This document shows positions 1 to 25,298 of a stretch of 64,000 nucleotides of DNA, one piece after another; position 1 is the stretch's first letter; the number at the start of each line of letters is the position of its first letter. The notes beneath the pieces are model-generated. The model saw only the letters and a list, made by a program, of their open reading frames with translations, was not told the origin of the DNA and did no database searches. Origin of the DNA: Muraenolepis orangiensis (taxonomy: Eukaryota; Chordata; Actinopteri; Gadiformes; Muraenolepididae). Made by a program: the position numbers and the translations under genes. The stretch is from contig CM051013.1 in the NCBI GenBank assembly GCA_027704905.1, forward strand, positions 8,558,950 through 8,622,949, in the 5' to 3' direction.

Positions 1-37
1 CAACCTAACCTCTGTCCCATCTTCAATGACAGTTAAA

Positions 38-330
38 TGGGGAATAGCAGGATAGCTCAGTCTGTTAGGACTTGGCCTGGGAACCGGAGGGTTTGCCGGT
101 TCCAGTCCCCAGAAACACATGAGTGCCACCTGCCGAGGTGCCCTTGAGCAAGGCACCCGACCCCTACACTGCTCCCTGGGGTGCTGTATATACAATAGCT
201 GCCCCACTGCTCCTAATACGAGGATGGGTTAAATGTAGAGAAACACATTTCCCTGTGTGTGTGTACATGTGTGTGACCAATAAAGAGGATTCTATCCTCC
301 AGATTTAGATTTAGATTTAAATATCACAGA
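38..330 (+). repeat. tRNA-headed SINE, head type 1 with AATAAAGAGGATT tail
   Basis: The tRNA-like head has an A-box-like AGCTCAGTCTGTTAGGAC and a B-box-like GGTTCCAGTCC near 101-111. The body includes CCTTGAGCAAGGCACC. The tail ACCAATAAAGAGGATT is followed by (GATTTA)n-like bases. The same body and tail recur at 44.9, 49.8, 2.6 (reverse) and 61.3 kb (reverse). Confidence 0.75.
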
Positions 331-401
331 GACATACAATGCCATTCATTATTGACAATTGTCAATTACAAATAAAGTACATCATAAATAGACTTAGAGT
401 C

Positions 402-440
402 ATTTTCATTGGTCTATTTGAGAAATAGACCAATGAAAAT
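402..440. repeat. Perfect 18-bp hairpin, loop GAG
   Basis: Bases 402-419 are the exact reverse complement of 423-440, with a three-base loop at 420-422. It is AT-rich and lies just past the SINE, in the ogg1 intron downstream of exon 4. No surrounding family is recognised. Confidence 0.9.
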
Positions 441-531
441 AGGTGTCAAAAGGGATCATCTAGAACTCATGAGACCATTGAGGAGTGCTTGGAGAGGTTG
501 TTGGTGAAGAGTAAGACCGGCTCCTTCTCAC

Positions 532-3500
532 CTTGATGCCCACGCCAGGGAGAGTCCGCAGGGCGTCACGGGCCTGGAGATACGGCCTGCCCCTCAGGCC
601 CTGGAGCCAGTCCGGCCCGTGGGTCTCCAGAATTTGTTTGGCGCTCTGTTGCAGGAAGCGGGCCCTGTATCCAAAACCCAGATCCCTGAGCAGTGCCTCC
701 ACTTTGTCATCTAGCCAGTCAAACACAAAAAGATCCATCAAAATCATGATGCTACTGCTTGCTCTACATTTTTTCATTCTTTTATTTTTATTTTTGTACA
801 TATTGGTACATATCTTGGATCGTAATTTTACAGAAGAGAAGCTATTTGAAGAAATGTTTGTGTGGTAACTTCTCTTACTTTATTAACTGTTAATAAATAC
901 AGTTCATAATATCTACTATATAATTCTCTAACGGACTCTGTGTGTATGTCTGTCACAAGAAATCCGCCCCCTTCCAGGTTGAGGGGGGTCTTCATACTGG
1001 GCGGGATGCTTGGGGAGGGTCTGAACGGGACCAGGTTCGATTTGTTAAGCATTCGATCGAGTAGTTTACGTTTTGCGGGCGATTTAGTGGAAAATTCAGG
1101 GGTTTCAATGCTCAGCTGAGGCACGTAACAATGGAATTCAGGTGATCATCTTACACAATACTCATGTAGGGGCCATAGCCTAACACAAGGGTCAACTACT
1201 ACGTCTAGATCCCGTGGAATCCCACGGGCAATGCGCTAGTGTCTAATATATGTGTATCTGTATAACATTATTAAAATAGTATTATTTTTGTATTATTCTA
1301 CGATATAAAAGTATTATTATTATAATAATCATACAATTGAATTATACTATGTTGTGCAGCTTTTTATCTGCATTAACTCCCCATACTTTTAACCATCACA
1401 AGTATCATTCATTCATTCATTCACTGCTGTCGCCGCAGTGAAGCGCCATTAACCGCTGAAGAAGTACCAGCCAGGGCGGACAGTGAGGGGAAGTCGTGGT
1501 AGGACGTCCCGTCCAGCTCACACAGCGGCCGTCCCAGAGACCCACACAGCTTCTCCACCATGGCCTGGATGCGGGAGATGTGGTTGTTGGACGTACAAAT
1601 GAAGGAAAACAAACACTCGGTGGGGTCCTGGCGCAGCATTCGGATACCTAGGGATAATAATAAGGATAACTGTTTAACGTATAATTCTTACACAATAGAT
1701 TCACAAATTGTCATTGCTCCTGTTGGACGTGCTCATCGAGTACAATCTAGGGAGCAAACTTATTGTACTTTTACCTGAGCACTGGTTCTGCTGTTGGAGG
1801 CTTGTTAGGAAGGAAATGTAATTAAGTATTATATATTATGTTATTATATATGTGTATATGTATGTAAATATTATATTATTATGGCTTGTTAGGTGCACTT
1901 GTGACTTCTGGTGACTAGTAGTTCTCTTGCCTACCTGTTGAGAGACCTTGTCGTAATGTAATGTATTCTATTTTGTGTTATAATATATGTGTATATGTAT
2001 GTATATATGTTATATTATTATGGCATGTAAGGAAGAAAATGCACTTATTACTTCTGGTGACTAGTAGTTCTCTTGCCTACCTTTGTTGAATGACTTTATA
2101 GTAAGTTGCTTTGGACAAAAGCGTCTTTAATGTAATGTAATGTAAATTGTGCCTATAAAATAATGGGAAGACTCACTCACTTACCTGGGAAAGTGTTAGC
2201 TATGTGCTTGAAGTGGGGGTCTGCCAGTCCCCACTCTCCATACAACTCCTCCAGGTTTACATTTAACTGGAAATAATCCACCAGCATCTCTTCTTCCTCT
2301 CTTCCTCCTGGCTTGACGGCCCCGGTCACCGGCCCATCCTCTTCTTCCTCCTTCACGTTTAACGCGCATCTCTTGTCTGACTTGTTTAGGGGCTGTACAG
2401 AACCATTGGCTTTTCTTTTCCTGTTATCCACCTCTTTATCCACAACATTGGCCCTATTATTATTATAGACGTGATACCACAGTCTGTCCTCGGTCTGTGT
2501 CAGCGTCCACACTCGTCCTCCCATCACGCCCGTCCAGTGGCCATCTGCAGTCTCTCTCCATCTGCGGGTTGAGAAGATGCTGTTAGTGTAATATTCAACA
2601 ACAACAACAAATCGTGAGGATTGAATCCTCTTTATTGGTCACATACATGAAGACATACAGTGAAACGTGTTCTCTGCTTTTAACCCATCCTAGTATTAGG
2701 AGCAGTGGGCAGCTATTCATACAGCGCCCGGGGAGCAGTTAGGGTTAGGGTCTTCCTCAAGGACACCTCGACAGTTTTTGCTAGGAGGAGCCGGGGATCG
2801 AACCAGCAACCTTCCGGTTGTGAGGCGACCGCTCTACCTACTGAGCTAGACTGCCGCCCCCTATATTAATATTTCACAAAGTGCCATATTTGCATGAAAC
2901 CTGGTGAGGGTTTAGGTGCAATGCCAATTACGATTAAAGAACATTTTTGATTAGATTAGAATCAAATTTATTGTCATTGCACAGCACAAGTCCAGTACAA
3001 CGAAAATAATTTAGCATCTAACCAGAGTGCAAATGTTACAGTCCAGTGCATGGTAATATAATATAATTTAAAGTTGTAAAGTGTACAGGTTAAAAGACAG
3101 TCTACAGGCAAGTATCAACAGGTAGTGAGCAGGGGTAGGCAGTTGTATCAACAAGGTAAATATATATTAATTTAGAGAACTATCTGGATGTGAATCCCCT
3201 GCAGATCCGAATCCGGATCCAGGACAATATGCATGCAAAACAAGAGTAATTGATTAATCAGATGCAACGGTGAACAACGGTGGCTGTAGAGGGATTGTTC
3301 GATTGCCTCAGAAATAATAGTAGGGCTAAAGGGACATATTGGTGCTCTACTGAGGGCCCTCTTAGTTATTATTAGATTAGATTCAAATGTATTGTCATTG
3401 CACAGCACAAGTACAGTACAGAGAAAGGAATGTGGCATCTAACCAGAGTGCAAATGTTGCAGTAAAGTGCATGGTAATATAAAAGTGCATGGTAATGTAT

Positions 3501-3836
3501 AACGATATAATATATGACTCTTCTATGAAGCACTCTGCCATGCACCGTGAACATGTGGTCACATGTGGTTCACTTTATCTTCCAGAAGTGTTTCTGGAAG
3601 AGGGATTGTTTAGCCTGTTTAGCAATTATTTATGTTATGAAACACTTTTATGAAGATAAACTAAACCGCATGGATCATATGGACCCAACCTGAATGATAT
3701 GTGGACCCCACCTGAAGGTCTGTCCACAGCCTAGGGTCAGGCCCAGGGTCAGGGTGGTCCTCCGGGGACAGGCCATGGAGGACCACCCGGGGGACCCATG
3801 GGGGGACCCCGCACCCAGCACCGCATGCTCGGCCAT
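532..3836 (-). CDS. ogg1: 8-oxoguanine DNA glycosylase, 5' part (four coding exons, 3' end outside window)
   Basis: Bifunctional base-excision-repair glycosylase/AP lyase that removes 8-oxoG opposite C in nucleus and mitochondria. Minus-strand coding exons: 3836-3712, 2561-2185, 1647-1468 and 710-532. Phases join cleanly and give 287 residues. Exon 1 encodes the N-terminal strand ending GCGQTFRW across the junction; exon 2 starts WRETADGHWTG and carries VWTLTQTEDRLWYHVY; exon 3 has IRMLRQDPTECLFSFICTSN; exon 4 has LGFGYRARF and the helix-hairpin-helix LPGVGIK. The last codon of exon 4 (532-534) matches the catalytic lysine (K249 of human OGG1); the catalytic aspartate exon lies left of base 1. 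Exon 2 is longer than in mammals because of an acidic/basic insert with a run of glutamates. An in-frame upstream ATG at 3869 would add 11 residues; I chose 3836 because the human-like alignment starts near there. It is head-to-head with qars1. Confidence 0.93.
828..1124 (-). other. Unassigned open frame with coding-like composition inside ogg1 intron 3
   Basis: Open on the ogg1 strand between exons 3 and 4. The central part reads SPAKRKLLDRMLNKSN, VPFRPSPSIPPSMKTPLNLE and GGGFLVTD, a composition unlike simple repeats. I do not recognise a family. It could be an alternative or retained exon, a processed fragment of another gene, or part of a decayed transposon. Confidence 0.3.
1735..2146 (-). 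repeat. Dispersed teleost repeat (GCAGACGCTTTTGTCC family), two partial copies
   Basis: Read on the minus strand it begins near AAGACGCTTTTGTCCAAAGC. The blocks GGTAGGCAAGAGAACTACTA and TGACTTCTGG on the plus strand appear twice, in tandem partial copies. Related copies lie at 16.1, 18.06, 19.65, 20.5, 25.66 and 28.55 kb. Confidence 0.7.
2606..2872 (-). repeat. tRNA-headed SINE, head type 2 with the AATAAAGAGGATT tail
   Basis: On the minus strand the head reads AGCTCAGTAGGTAGAGCGGT and GGTTCGATCC, perfect A- and B-box-like motifs. The tail is the ACCAATAAAGAGGATT sequence shared with head-type-1 copies. It sits in ogg1 intron 1. Confidence 0.8.
2945..3540 (-). repeat. Two copies of a dispersed repeat ending TGACAATA...TCTAATCTAA
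   Basis: The plus strand shows ATTAGATTAGAATCAAATTT then TATTGTCATTGCACAGCACAAG at 2950 and again at 3370, each followed by TGGCATCTAACCAGAGTGCA and an AT-rich body. Plus-oriented relatives are at 27.9-28.4 and 29.1-29.46 kb. It is probably a non-autonomous element or LINE 3' fragment. Confidence 0.6.
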
Positions 3837-4332
3837 AGGGTCGGTCGCTACGACGACGACGACGCTCATTCAACGCTTAATAAACGCATACTTCCAGATA
3901 ACAATGTCATCATTAAACTACTGAACGGTGTCTGTTCATCCTATAACTTAAACCAGACACTCGATAGCGCAGTCGGTTTACTTTGTTTACATTCGGGCTA
4001 CTAAGGGAAACATAAAGTGGATGGACTCCAAAAAGGTTCCCCGGAGTTTCATTACGCGTGTGTGGATTAGTTAATGGCCAACAAAAACCTCGCAATGGGT
4101 TCTTATTTGTTATTTTATTTGGATTGAAGCGCAACCCACTCTACCCACGACGTTAGAGTGTTGTGTTATATATATATATATATTGTACGGAACATTTTAG
4201 TATTCATATTCATTGGATATTTCCATCTGATGCAAGGTTTTGGTGGATCTGGCAACATTTCTGAATCTGACGCAACAGTACGCGTTCTTTGATTTTGTCC
4301 CGCCCCCCAAACCGTTGTCAACATAACTTTTG

Positions 4333-4413
4333 ATTGGCTCCTGTAGTAACCGAGCTCCCTCCCAGTAGGTGCTTTCCCAAAGAACCCACATGATTGGTCA
4401 AATTATGACCAAT
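4333..4413. promoter_or_regulatory. CCAAT-box cluster in the ogg1/qars1 divergent promoter
   Basis: ATTGG occurs at 4333-4337 and 4393-4397 and CCAAT at 4409-4413, the last two in inverted arrangement about 12 bases apart. NF-Y sites of this kind are typical of divergent housekeeping promoters. The space between the two start codons is about 730 bases. No TATA box is evident for qars1. Confidence 0.5.
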
Positions 4414-4565
4414 CATGACCACCCCCTCCGAGGGTAAGCGGAAGTGACCCGCCCCTTCCGTCCCGAGTCAGTCGAGCCCTCTCGCGGCGTGTCGGTGTGG
4501 CTGTCGTTTGGTCGTCTGGTCATCTGCTCATTCTGACAGCTGTGTGTTTCTACTGCTGTTGAACA

Positions 4566-12974
<8,409 letters not shown>

Positions 12975-13161
12975 TCGGCTGAGATCCAGGTGCCACGCCC
13001 TCCTTCCCATCGGCCTACAGAAAGCTCCTCTGCCTACGCTTGTCTGCATCGTTCACTGTGTGGAGCATCAACTGAAACCTGACGCGATATGGCAACTTCT
13101 AACCAAATATAGTATTTATGATGAGTTGGCATATTTCTTAATAGTTTTCAAAAAGTGAAAA

Positions 13162-13167
13162 AATAAA
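13162..13167 (+). terminator. qars1 polyadenylation signal
   Basis: AATAAA 188 bases after the qars1 stop, in AT-rich sequence. A further AATAAAAT-like site is at about 13449. The first is the better-placed candidate. Confidence 0.5.
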
Positions 13168-13199
13168 ATGTTTAATATTTTTCAGTTCACATCGAAGAA

Positions 13200-13900
13200 C
13201 AACTGCTGTGATATAGATCCATTTGATACGCCTGATGCAATAACATTTCATTCACGTTTTATAGTTTTTGTAAAATGAATGTACCTTTTTGGATATAGCG
13301 GTAGTTCACTATGTTTTATATTGGCCTATCTGTAGTCTCAAGGTGGTGTAACACAGTGGATGCTCTCACATGCTATGCACGGTGTTCTTACCGAGTCTTT
13401 GGAACCTTTGAGAGGTGGCCAAGTGCCAATTTCACAGCAACACCTCAAATAAAATATGTTCAAAACCTATGCAATGCCTTTACTCTCTCTAAAGTCGAAT
13501 GTGTGGTAATATTATTAGCGTTCATTTAGTTATATTTAGCAGACATGGTAATTATGATCATAACTCTGTCCACTTAGCGGAGGCTTATCTGGCTTATTTG
13601 ATTAGTTTACTAGTTTCTGCCGTTATTATACTACTTCATACCCATACAGTGGTGTGCGTGGAAATGGAATTCAAGTGTCTGTAGCCTCATAAACGACAGA
13701 AAGTGTCCACATCCCCTATGGACTTGCCGAAAGCATGCAGGTACGCTGACCCCATGACCATGTGACTGTGGGCTGTGCGCGCTACGTACATGTGTGCACG
13801 TCCCCTTTAAAGGCAACACGCGGTTGTGTGTCGCGAGAACAACGTAAGGCGTAACATCGCGACAACACCGCGGAGCGCCATCCCGTCCCGCCCATTGGTC
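13200..13900. other. qars1-qrich1 intergenic region
   Basis: AT-rich unique sequence changing to CpG-richer DNA near 13780-13900. I see no gene. It leads into the presumed qrich1 promoter. Confidence 0.5.
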
Positions 13901-13927
13901 CAAATAGACTGTCAGTCAGACCGCTGT

Positions 13928-13938
13928 AAGATGGCGCC
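13928..13938 (+). promoter_or_regulatory. YY1-like site at presumed qrich1 transcription start
   Basis: AAGATGGCGCC matches the AAGATGGCGGC consensus often found at or just after the start site of housekeeping genes. A CpG-containing, purine-rich stretch (13930-14120) follows that fits a non-coding first exon of qrich1. The exon boundaries are not determined. Confidence 0.45.
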
Positions 13939-14364
13939 CAGCGAAATATGAATGTCCCAGAGAAGAAGAAAGAAAAAACGGGCTTCTTTCTAATTCAACG
14001 ATAAACCAAAAAGAGGCACAAACAATCCCGACTATACGAGGGAGCGAGTGGTTATTCTACACGCACCCCCCCCCCTCGGGGAGAAGAAAGAAGCGGCAAG
14101 AGAGGAGGAGGAAGAGAGGTAGCTAGTAGCGCTAGCGCACATTAGCTCCCCAGTCCGAGAGGAGACCCACCTGGGACCTGGTGGTGGAGTGTAGATGAGG
14201 TTCAATCATTAGTCGTTTAATGAGACCATTAGTTCAGACCCCCTTCCCTCCCCTCTGGTCTGCACACTTCTGCACAAACGCGTACGCATGTCGCAGTGTG
14301 TGCAGGGAGAGCGGATCCTTCTTGTTGTTGTTATCCAGCTGTCAAACCCTGCAGCCTGTCTGTC

Positions 14365-14740
14365 CGGGGCATATGAAGTGGACCTGAGTTGACCTGCTTG
14401 CTGACTGTCTGCAAACAGCCGGGGCATATGAAGCGGACCTGAGTTGACCTGCTTGCTGACTGTCTGTCTGTCTGCAGACAACCGGGGCATATGAAGCGGA
14501 CCTGAGTTGACCTGTCTGTGTGTGGTGCATATGAAGCGGACCTGAGTTGACCGGCTTGCTGACTGACTGACTGACTGACTGACTGGCTGACTGTCTGTCT
14601 GTCTGTTTGTCTTTAGACAGCCGGTGCATATGACCTGAGTTGACCGGCTTGCTGACTGACTGTCTGTCTGTTTGTCTTTAGACAGCCGGTGCATATGACC
14701 TGAGTTGACCTGCTTGCTGACTGTGTGCCTGTCTGCACCA
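14365..14740. repeat. Minisatellite in qrich1 5' intron
   Basis: About seven imperfect units carrying GCATATGAAGCGGACCTGAG then TTGACCTGCTTGCTGAC, separated by variable CTGT/CTGA runs. Two late units lack the GAAGCGGAC part. The minus-strand open frame of 220 codons over it is low-complexity. Confidence 0.85.
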
Positions 14741-15060
14741 AACCGCTGCCCTGACTGACTACCCCGGGTTGACTCATTCAGGGAACCTCGCTTTTGGTGG
14801 AAGTGAACCCTTTCGTCCGGCGCCGGGTGCTTCCCTGTAGACGGAGAGAGTTCACCATGTAAACACCACACCCCACTTTCCGTATGTTGACATTATTATT
14901 ATATATTTTTTACCATCGGGCGTTACTTTAGAGTCCTTGCTGTACGGATAACAGAAGTTGACGATGCTTTGCAACATGGTTGAACTAAACGACGACATTC
15001 TTCACTTTGTTTATCTCTTGTTTTTCAGTCATTAGGGCGGTATACTGTCGCGGCGCCTCG

Positions 15061-20977
<5,917 letters not shown>

Positions 20978-21455
20978 GAAAAGGAAATGGTCAGGCTCAC
21001 TCCCTTCCGTTTCACCGGTTACTCGGCGTATTACTCGGCCGCTCACCTGCCCTGCCGTCCCGGCCCGTACGTCGTTTGCGATCAGCGCATCTGCATCTTC
21101 TCACTCGCACTTCGGCGGATTCCGCAGCTGGGAGGTTGCACCTTGGTTGAGCTCAAAATCTTGCAGATCCGATTCTTCATGGTTTTGTTTACCAAAGGAT
21201 GCAGTCGTGTAATCTTTTTATATCTTTTTTTTTTTTTTTTACTTTTATTGGGCCTGAGCTCAATGACTTTAATTAAAAAAAAAAATAATAATAAATAGAA
21301 TAAGCATTTGTTTACCAATAGCCTGGAATTATTGTACATTTTCTTACATTTTGAACTATAATATATATATATATATGTATGTATATGTATGTGTGTATAT
21401 ATATATATGTATGTATGTGTATATATATGTATATGTATATATGTTCTGAATCTCC

Positions 21456-21505
<50 letters not shown>

Positions 21506-22251
21506 ATATATATATGTATATATATTGTGTATATAATTTCCCTGGGGTTTGCCTGTTTCATGCGGCTTTTGATTTATCCATCTTCTCCATATTCTATCCA
21601 TTTTTAAGTGCCCAGTTCATCCAGACTCCTGCCTTGCTCAGGCTCATTGCAAACGCCTCAGCCGTATTTGGACTGAACCAAGTATAGCCAGGTGTAGGCT
21701 ACCCCGGCCCCTCGGGGATGTCCCTTTATTCCCCGTTAAACGTAGTCTGTCTGCAAGTCTTGAGCTGTCCCCGACATGCAGAAGGCTTGAACTCAGCAGC
21801 CGGTTCCCTATGGGTCCGCCCCCCCCCCCAAACCCAGATGCCACCACTCGGCAGTGAAGGACTCCCGAGACACAGACTTCTCTGGAACAAGCCACACCCC
21901 CCCCCCACCCCCCAAGCAGGGGAGAGACACAAATGGTATCTCCTGCTTCAAGACACCCAAGACTTTTCGTTCGGAAAACGGTTAATAACACGTCAGAGAG
22001 AAAAAAGACTTGAGAATTGAGTTGGCACTCATTGTTCTATAATGTATAATACTGAACGCTCCTTGGTGAACTGTAACGTGTCATCTGAGAGGATTGGTAG
22101 TGCCTGTGTTTTTGAAACATGACCTTTTTGTACAGCCGCCATACTGTGACTTGTTGCTTTTTCTATCGTTTGTGGTCCGTTTGTGCACATTTCTGGTATT
22201 GATATCCTTTACTATACAAACACGACTGAGGCAGTCACCTTTCAAAATAAA
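20978..22251 (+). other. qrich1 3' UTR and flank
   Basis: It contains an AT/TATG microsatellite (21361-21530), poly-A and poly-T stretches, and C-rich tracts at 21822 and 21898. No gene is seen. A candidate polyadenylation signal AATAAA at 22246-22251 would give a UTR of about 1.27 kb; earlier AATAAA-like sites near 21289 are alternatives. Confidence 0.5.
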
Positions 22252-22511
22252 GGAAATCACACGTGTATCCGACAAAGGAGGCAAATGATCAGTATTTCAG
22301 TATTTGAACCGGGTGTACTGGCCTGAGCGTTCCCACCCTTTCTGACAATCACTCCTCATCAGCAACCAGTCTAACCGGAGGAACCGGTTCCCCCTGCGAG
22401 ACACGGCTCTCCTGCTGTGATCGCTCTGGTTGCAGCTGCCTGTTGCCTCCTCAGCCCGTTTTGTGGCATACATGACATTATTCAGTCAAGTTAAAAAGAG
22501 AGCAAAAAGGT

Positions 22512-22517
22512 TTTATT
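22512..22517 (-). terminator. Polyadenylation signal of the phosphatase gene
   Basis: AATAAA on the minus strand about 33 bases past the TAG at 22550, within TTTTATTTAGG of the plus strand. It lies about 260 bases from the convergent qrich1 signal. Confidence 0.45.
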
Positions 22518-22549
22518 TAGGTACAAATCTGAAATGTGTGTGTGTCGAT

Positions 22550-25298
22550 CTATGGTCTGGCGTGTGCATTGTGAGAGTTCTGGTGGGTTTGCTTGGGTTC
22601 CGGAGACGTCTGCGGAGGCTGCAGTGCTGACGGTAGCAGTCTCCTCAGCAGGTTCCTGGGGTCGAGGAGCTGTTGAACGACGCTCGGAGATTGGTCCGGC
22701 ACCGGAGCTCTGGGCGGTTGTTGCTGACTGCTCCGTCTCGCCCGGTTCCCCTGAGCCGCCGGGCCACGGGCGCGGTTCTGACCCCGGCCGCTGTTGGGAT
22801 GCGCCCCCTGACCCTGTGTACCGCTGGGGGGGAGGGGGAGAGAGAGCTTGACAGCAGACCCGTATTCAGACACTACTGTGAGGTATCACATTGCCTTTAA
22901 AAGACTCCTGTATTGTGTTCCCGTAGTGATGACGATGCAACGTTGGAATGTGTTTAGGAGTTTCGGAGGACCGCATCTTGTATTCTCACCTGTCCAGGTT
23001 TGGCCCCGTGCCTCGACTCAGCCAGTACAGCAGACATTGATGAACAAACACGTACTGCTCCTTCAAAATAGACGAGATGAAAGGAAAGCTTAGCTTGACA
23101 TTCCACACATACAGTACTTTCGCCCAATCGGACGGTGGACAAGATAAAGGTTTTGCAACATGCCGTGTTACTGGTTTTAAATTGTTTTCTCCCATTATGT
23201 CAGTAACCACGGCGATGAAAGGTCCGTTTTAATTGTTTAATTGGAGCAGCTGATGAAAGCGGACCCACCAGATTCTGGACCATCCACATCCGATGCATCC
23301 GCAGGTCTTCCACAGCAGCTCTGATGTCTGGCCTGACGCCTCGCTCACACAGCTGCATCAGCCACAGCAGGGTGACGAACGCTCCCGACCTCCCAACACC
23401 GGCGCTGAAATGGTTGATTAGTTGTTGGGTTATTTCATTGTGGATTCGGATCCGGGTCCCTAAATGTAATTAACTGTTCCTTCAAACGGGCGAGAACATA
23501 ACCTCCGGTCCATGTTCGACTGACACATAATTAATCAAGACAAGCTGCATTTGTAGTGATGCTCACAGGAATCCGCTTCATACGGTTGGTACATTGATGG
23601 GTGATGGTCTGACCTGCAGTGCACTACGGTGGGGCCCAGCCGTGGGGATGCCCCTATCTGCAGGCGGACGTGTTCTAAGAGACCACAGAGCGCTGAGGAG
23701 TCTCTGGGGACGCCCCGGTCCGGCCAGGACGAGTAGTAGTAGTGTGTGACTGTCCTCTCGGCCGGATAACGTCTCTGGAAAAACAAAGATTTGAATTTAC
23801 CATTCATTTGCCACACTACGTGACAAGTCCAACACACATTATTGCCGCACTAGAACACTAGACACTTTTAATCAGTAGCAGCTTTAATCGTTAATCACCA
23901 GGTAGGGGTAAAGGACATTTGAACCTTCCCCCTGTCAAAACCCAACCACTATACACTAGAGATAGATTGTGCCAGTGAATGTACCTTCGCTGGTAGGTGG
24001 ATCAAGAGGATACATGGAATGCCGTATGACGCTCACCTGCTTCAGATTAATGTCGGTGACCCAAACATGTGGGCCCTTGTTGCAGGACACCGTGTTGACC
24101 TGGAATGCTCCGTGATAAACAGTTCCTCGGGCCTGAGACCAGTACTGATCACAGAGCACCTGGAGGAGGAAGGCAAACATTGAACAAGGCAAACAACATA
24201 TTATTATTATTATTATAAACATGTTGGGGTGCATTTAGTCCGATTATGAGCTAAATCACAGTAATGAATCCATTAGGAGAAGAAGGTGTGAAGAAGCCTC
24301 CATGAAACTAGAGATGTATTGGAGACACAGGGCTAGACTAAACACCAGGAAAACAAACATGACACGGAGGAAAGCAGTGAAACTGTTTTCTGCAGGCCTC
24401 TGCTGTCACGATCAAGGAGAGGTCTGCAGTGGAGTTGTCCTCACCATGCCCTTGTGTTTCAGGGCAGTCACCATGACGATGATGCTGACGTTCTGCTCCC
24501 AGACCATCCTCCAGAAGTCGGCCGTAGTGCTGCGTAACGGACCCTGAGTGCAGATGAAGTCCCTCTCGGAGCTGCCACCCTGCGTACGGTTCACAACGTC
24601 ATGTCAGTGTGCTTCCTGAACACCACGGCATGGTGGCCTGACAAGGAGCGAGAAGTTCATCAGAGATTTTTTTTTTCTTACGGGCACAAAGTTTGCATTG
24701 ATATAGTCGCCATGCGGCTGGGCGTCCTGCAGGGACAGCCTCACACGACAGTGGTCATCTGCAAGCCCAAAGAAGCCACAGAGATGGCGAGAGTCTTAAT
24801 AGCAGCTCAATACACAGACACACACACACACACACACGCGGTAGACCTACATGGCAGGATGTAGGGGTACCGATTCTTCTCCTTATTCTCCTCCAATTCC
24901 CCCGTCTGACAGGGCAGTTCTTTGCCGACATTATTTAGCTCCTTGGTGGAAAGGAAGCACAGGACCCACGGTTATTCAGTTACATGTCAGTCGTATATCG
25001 ATTAACCAGACTCTCAGAGCGACGGCCCATGAACGTTGGTTCCAGTGTACCTCAAACTCCTGCTTGAAGCCCCTGTTGTCGTCGGCCGCCAGCGACTGAC
25101 ATTGTAGCTGGAATTCCTGTTGAATGTGCGCTTTTGAGAAGGTTCGAATTCTGTGAAATACATGAGCTCTTTTTTGCACAGGGTTGGTGATAGGAAACCA
25201 CGGGTGTAGATGTGTCGACTATGGTCTGGTCATTTGAGCAAGGGATTGTAAGGCCTTACCTCATGTCTCTCCAAGAGGATCTCCGACTTTAAACAGAA
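22550..25298 (-). CDS. Receptor-type-like protein tyrosine phosphatase, catalytic domain and C-terminal tail (5' end not found)
   Basis: Minus-strand exons: 25298-25260 (tentative), 25116-25051, 24941-24851, 24758-24682, 24579-24445, 24159-24037, 23774-23614, 23404-23269, 23060-22990, 22823-22550; 1173 bases, 390 codons, phases consistent. Class I PTP hallmarks in order: KNRYPYILPYD (phosphotyrosine loop), DYINANFV, FICTQGPL, DFWRMVWEQ, SSWPDRGVP (WPD loop, residues 194-196 of this model), P-loop HCSAGVGRSG with nucleophile Cys230 and Arg236, and the Q-loop-adjacent EQYVFVHQC. The catalytic residues look intact. The tail of about 90 residues is Q/P/R-rich and ends NSHNAHARP. Exon layout and motifs look like the R3 receptor group (PTPRB/H/J/O/Q/V), but I cannot name the orthologue. 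No fibronectin-III or clear transmembrane exon is visible upstream. It converges on qrich1. Confidence 0.85.

Noticed and set aside
2735..2752. TTAGGGTTAGGG, possible interstitial telomere repeat
   Set aside because: The same bases are at the same position in the SINE copy at 61.4 kb; it is part of the SINE body.
2606..2872. Possible tRNA gene from A and B boxes
   Set aside because: No acceptor-stem pairing or complete cloverleaf; the sequence continues into a SINE body and shared tail.
14209..14871. 220-codon minus-strand frame
   Set aside because: Runs across the minisatellite in the qrich1 5' intron; repetitive sequence, antisense to the gene, no recognised domain.
22954..23210. Short minus frames around VFVHQCLLYWLSR as an independent small gene
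   Set aside because: This is an exon of the phosphatase; the phase joins exactly to the P-loop exon and the tail exon.
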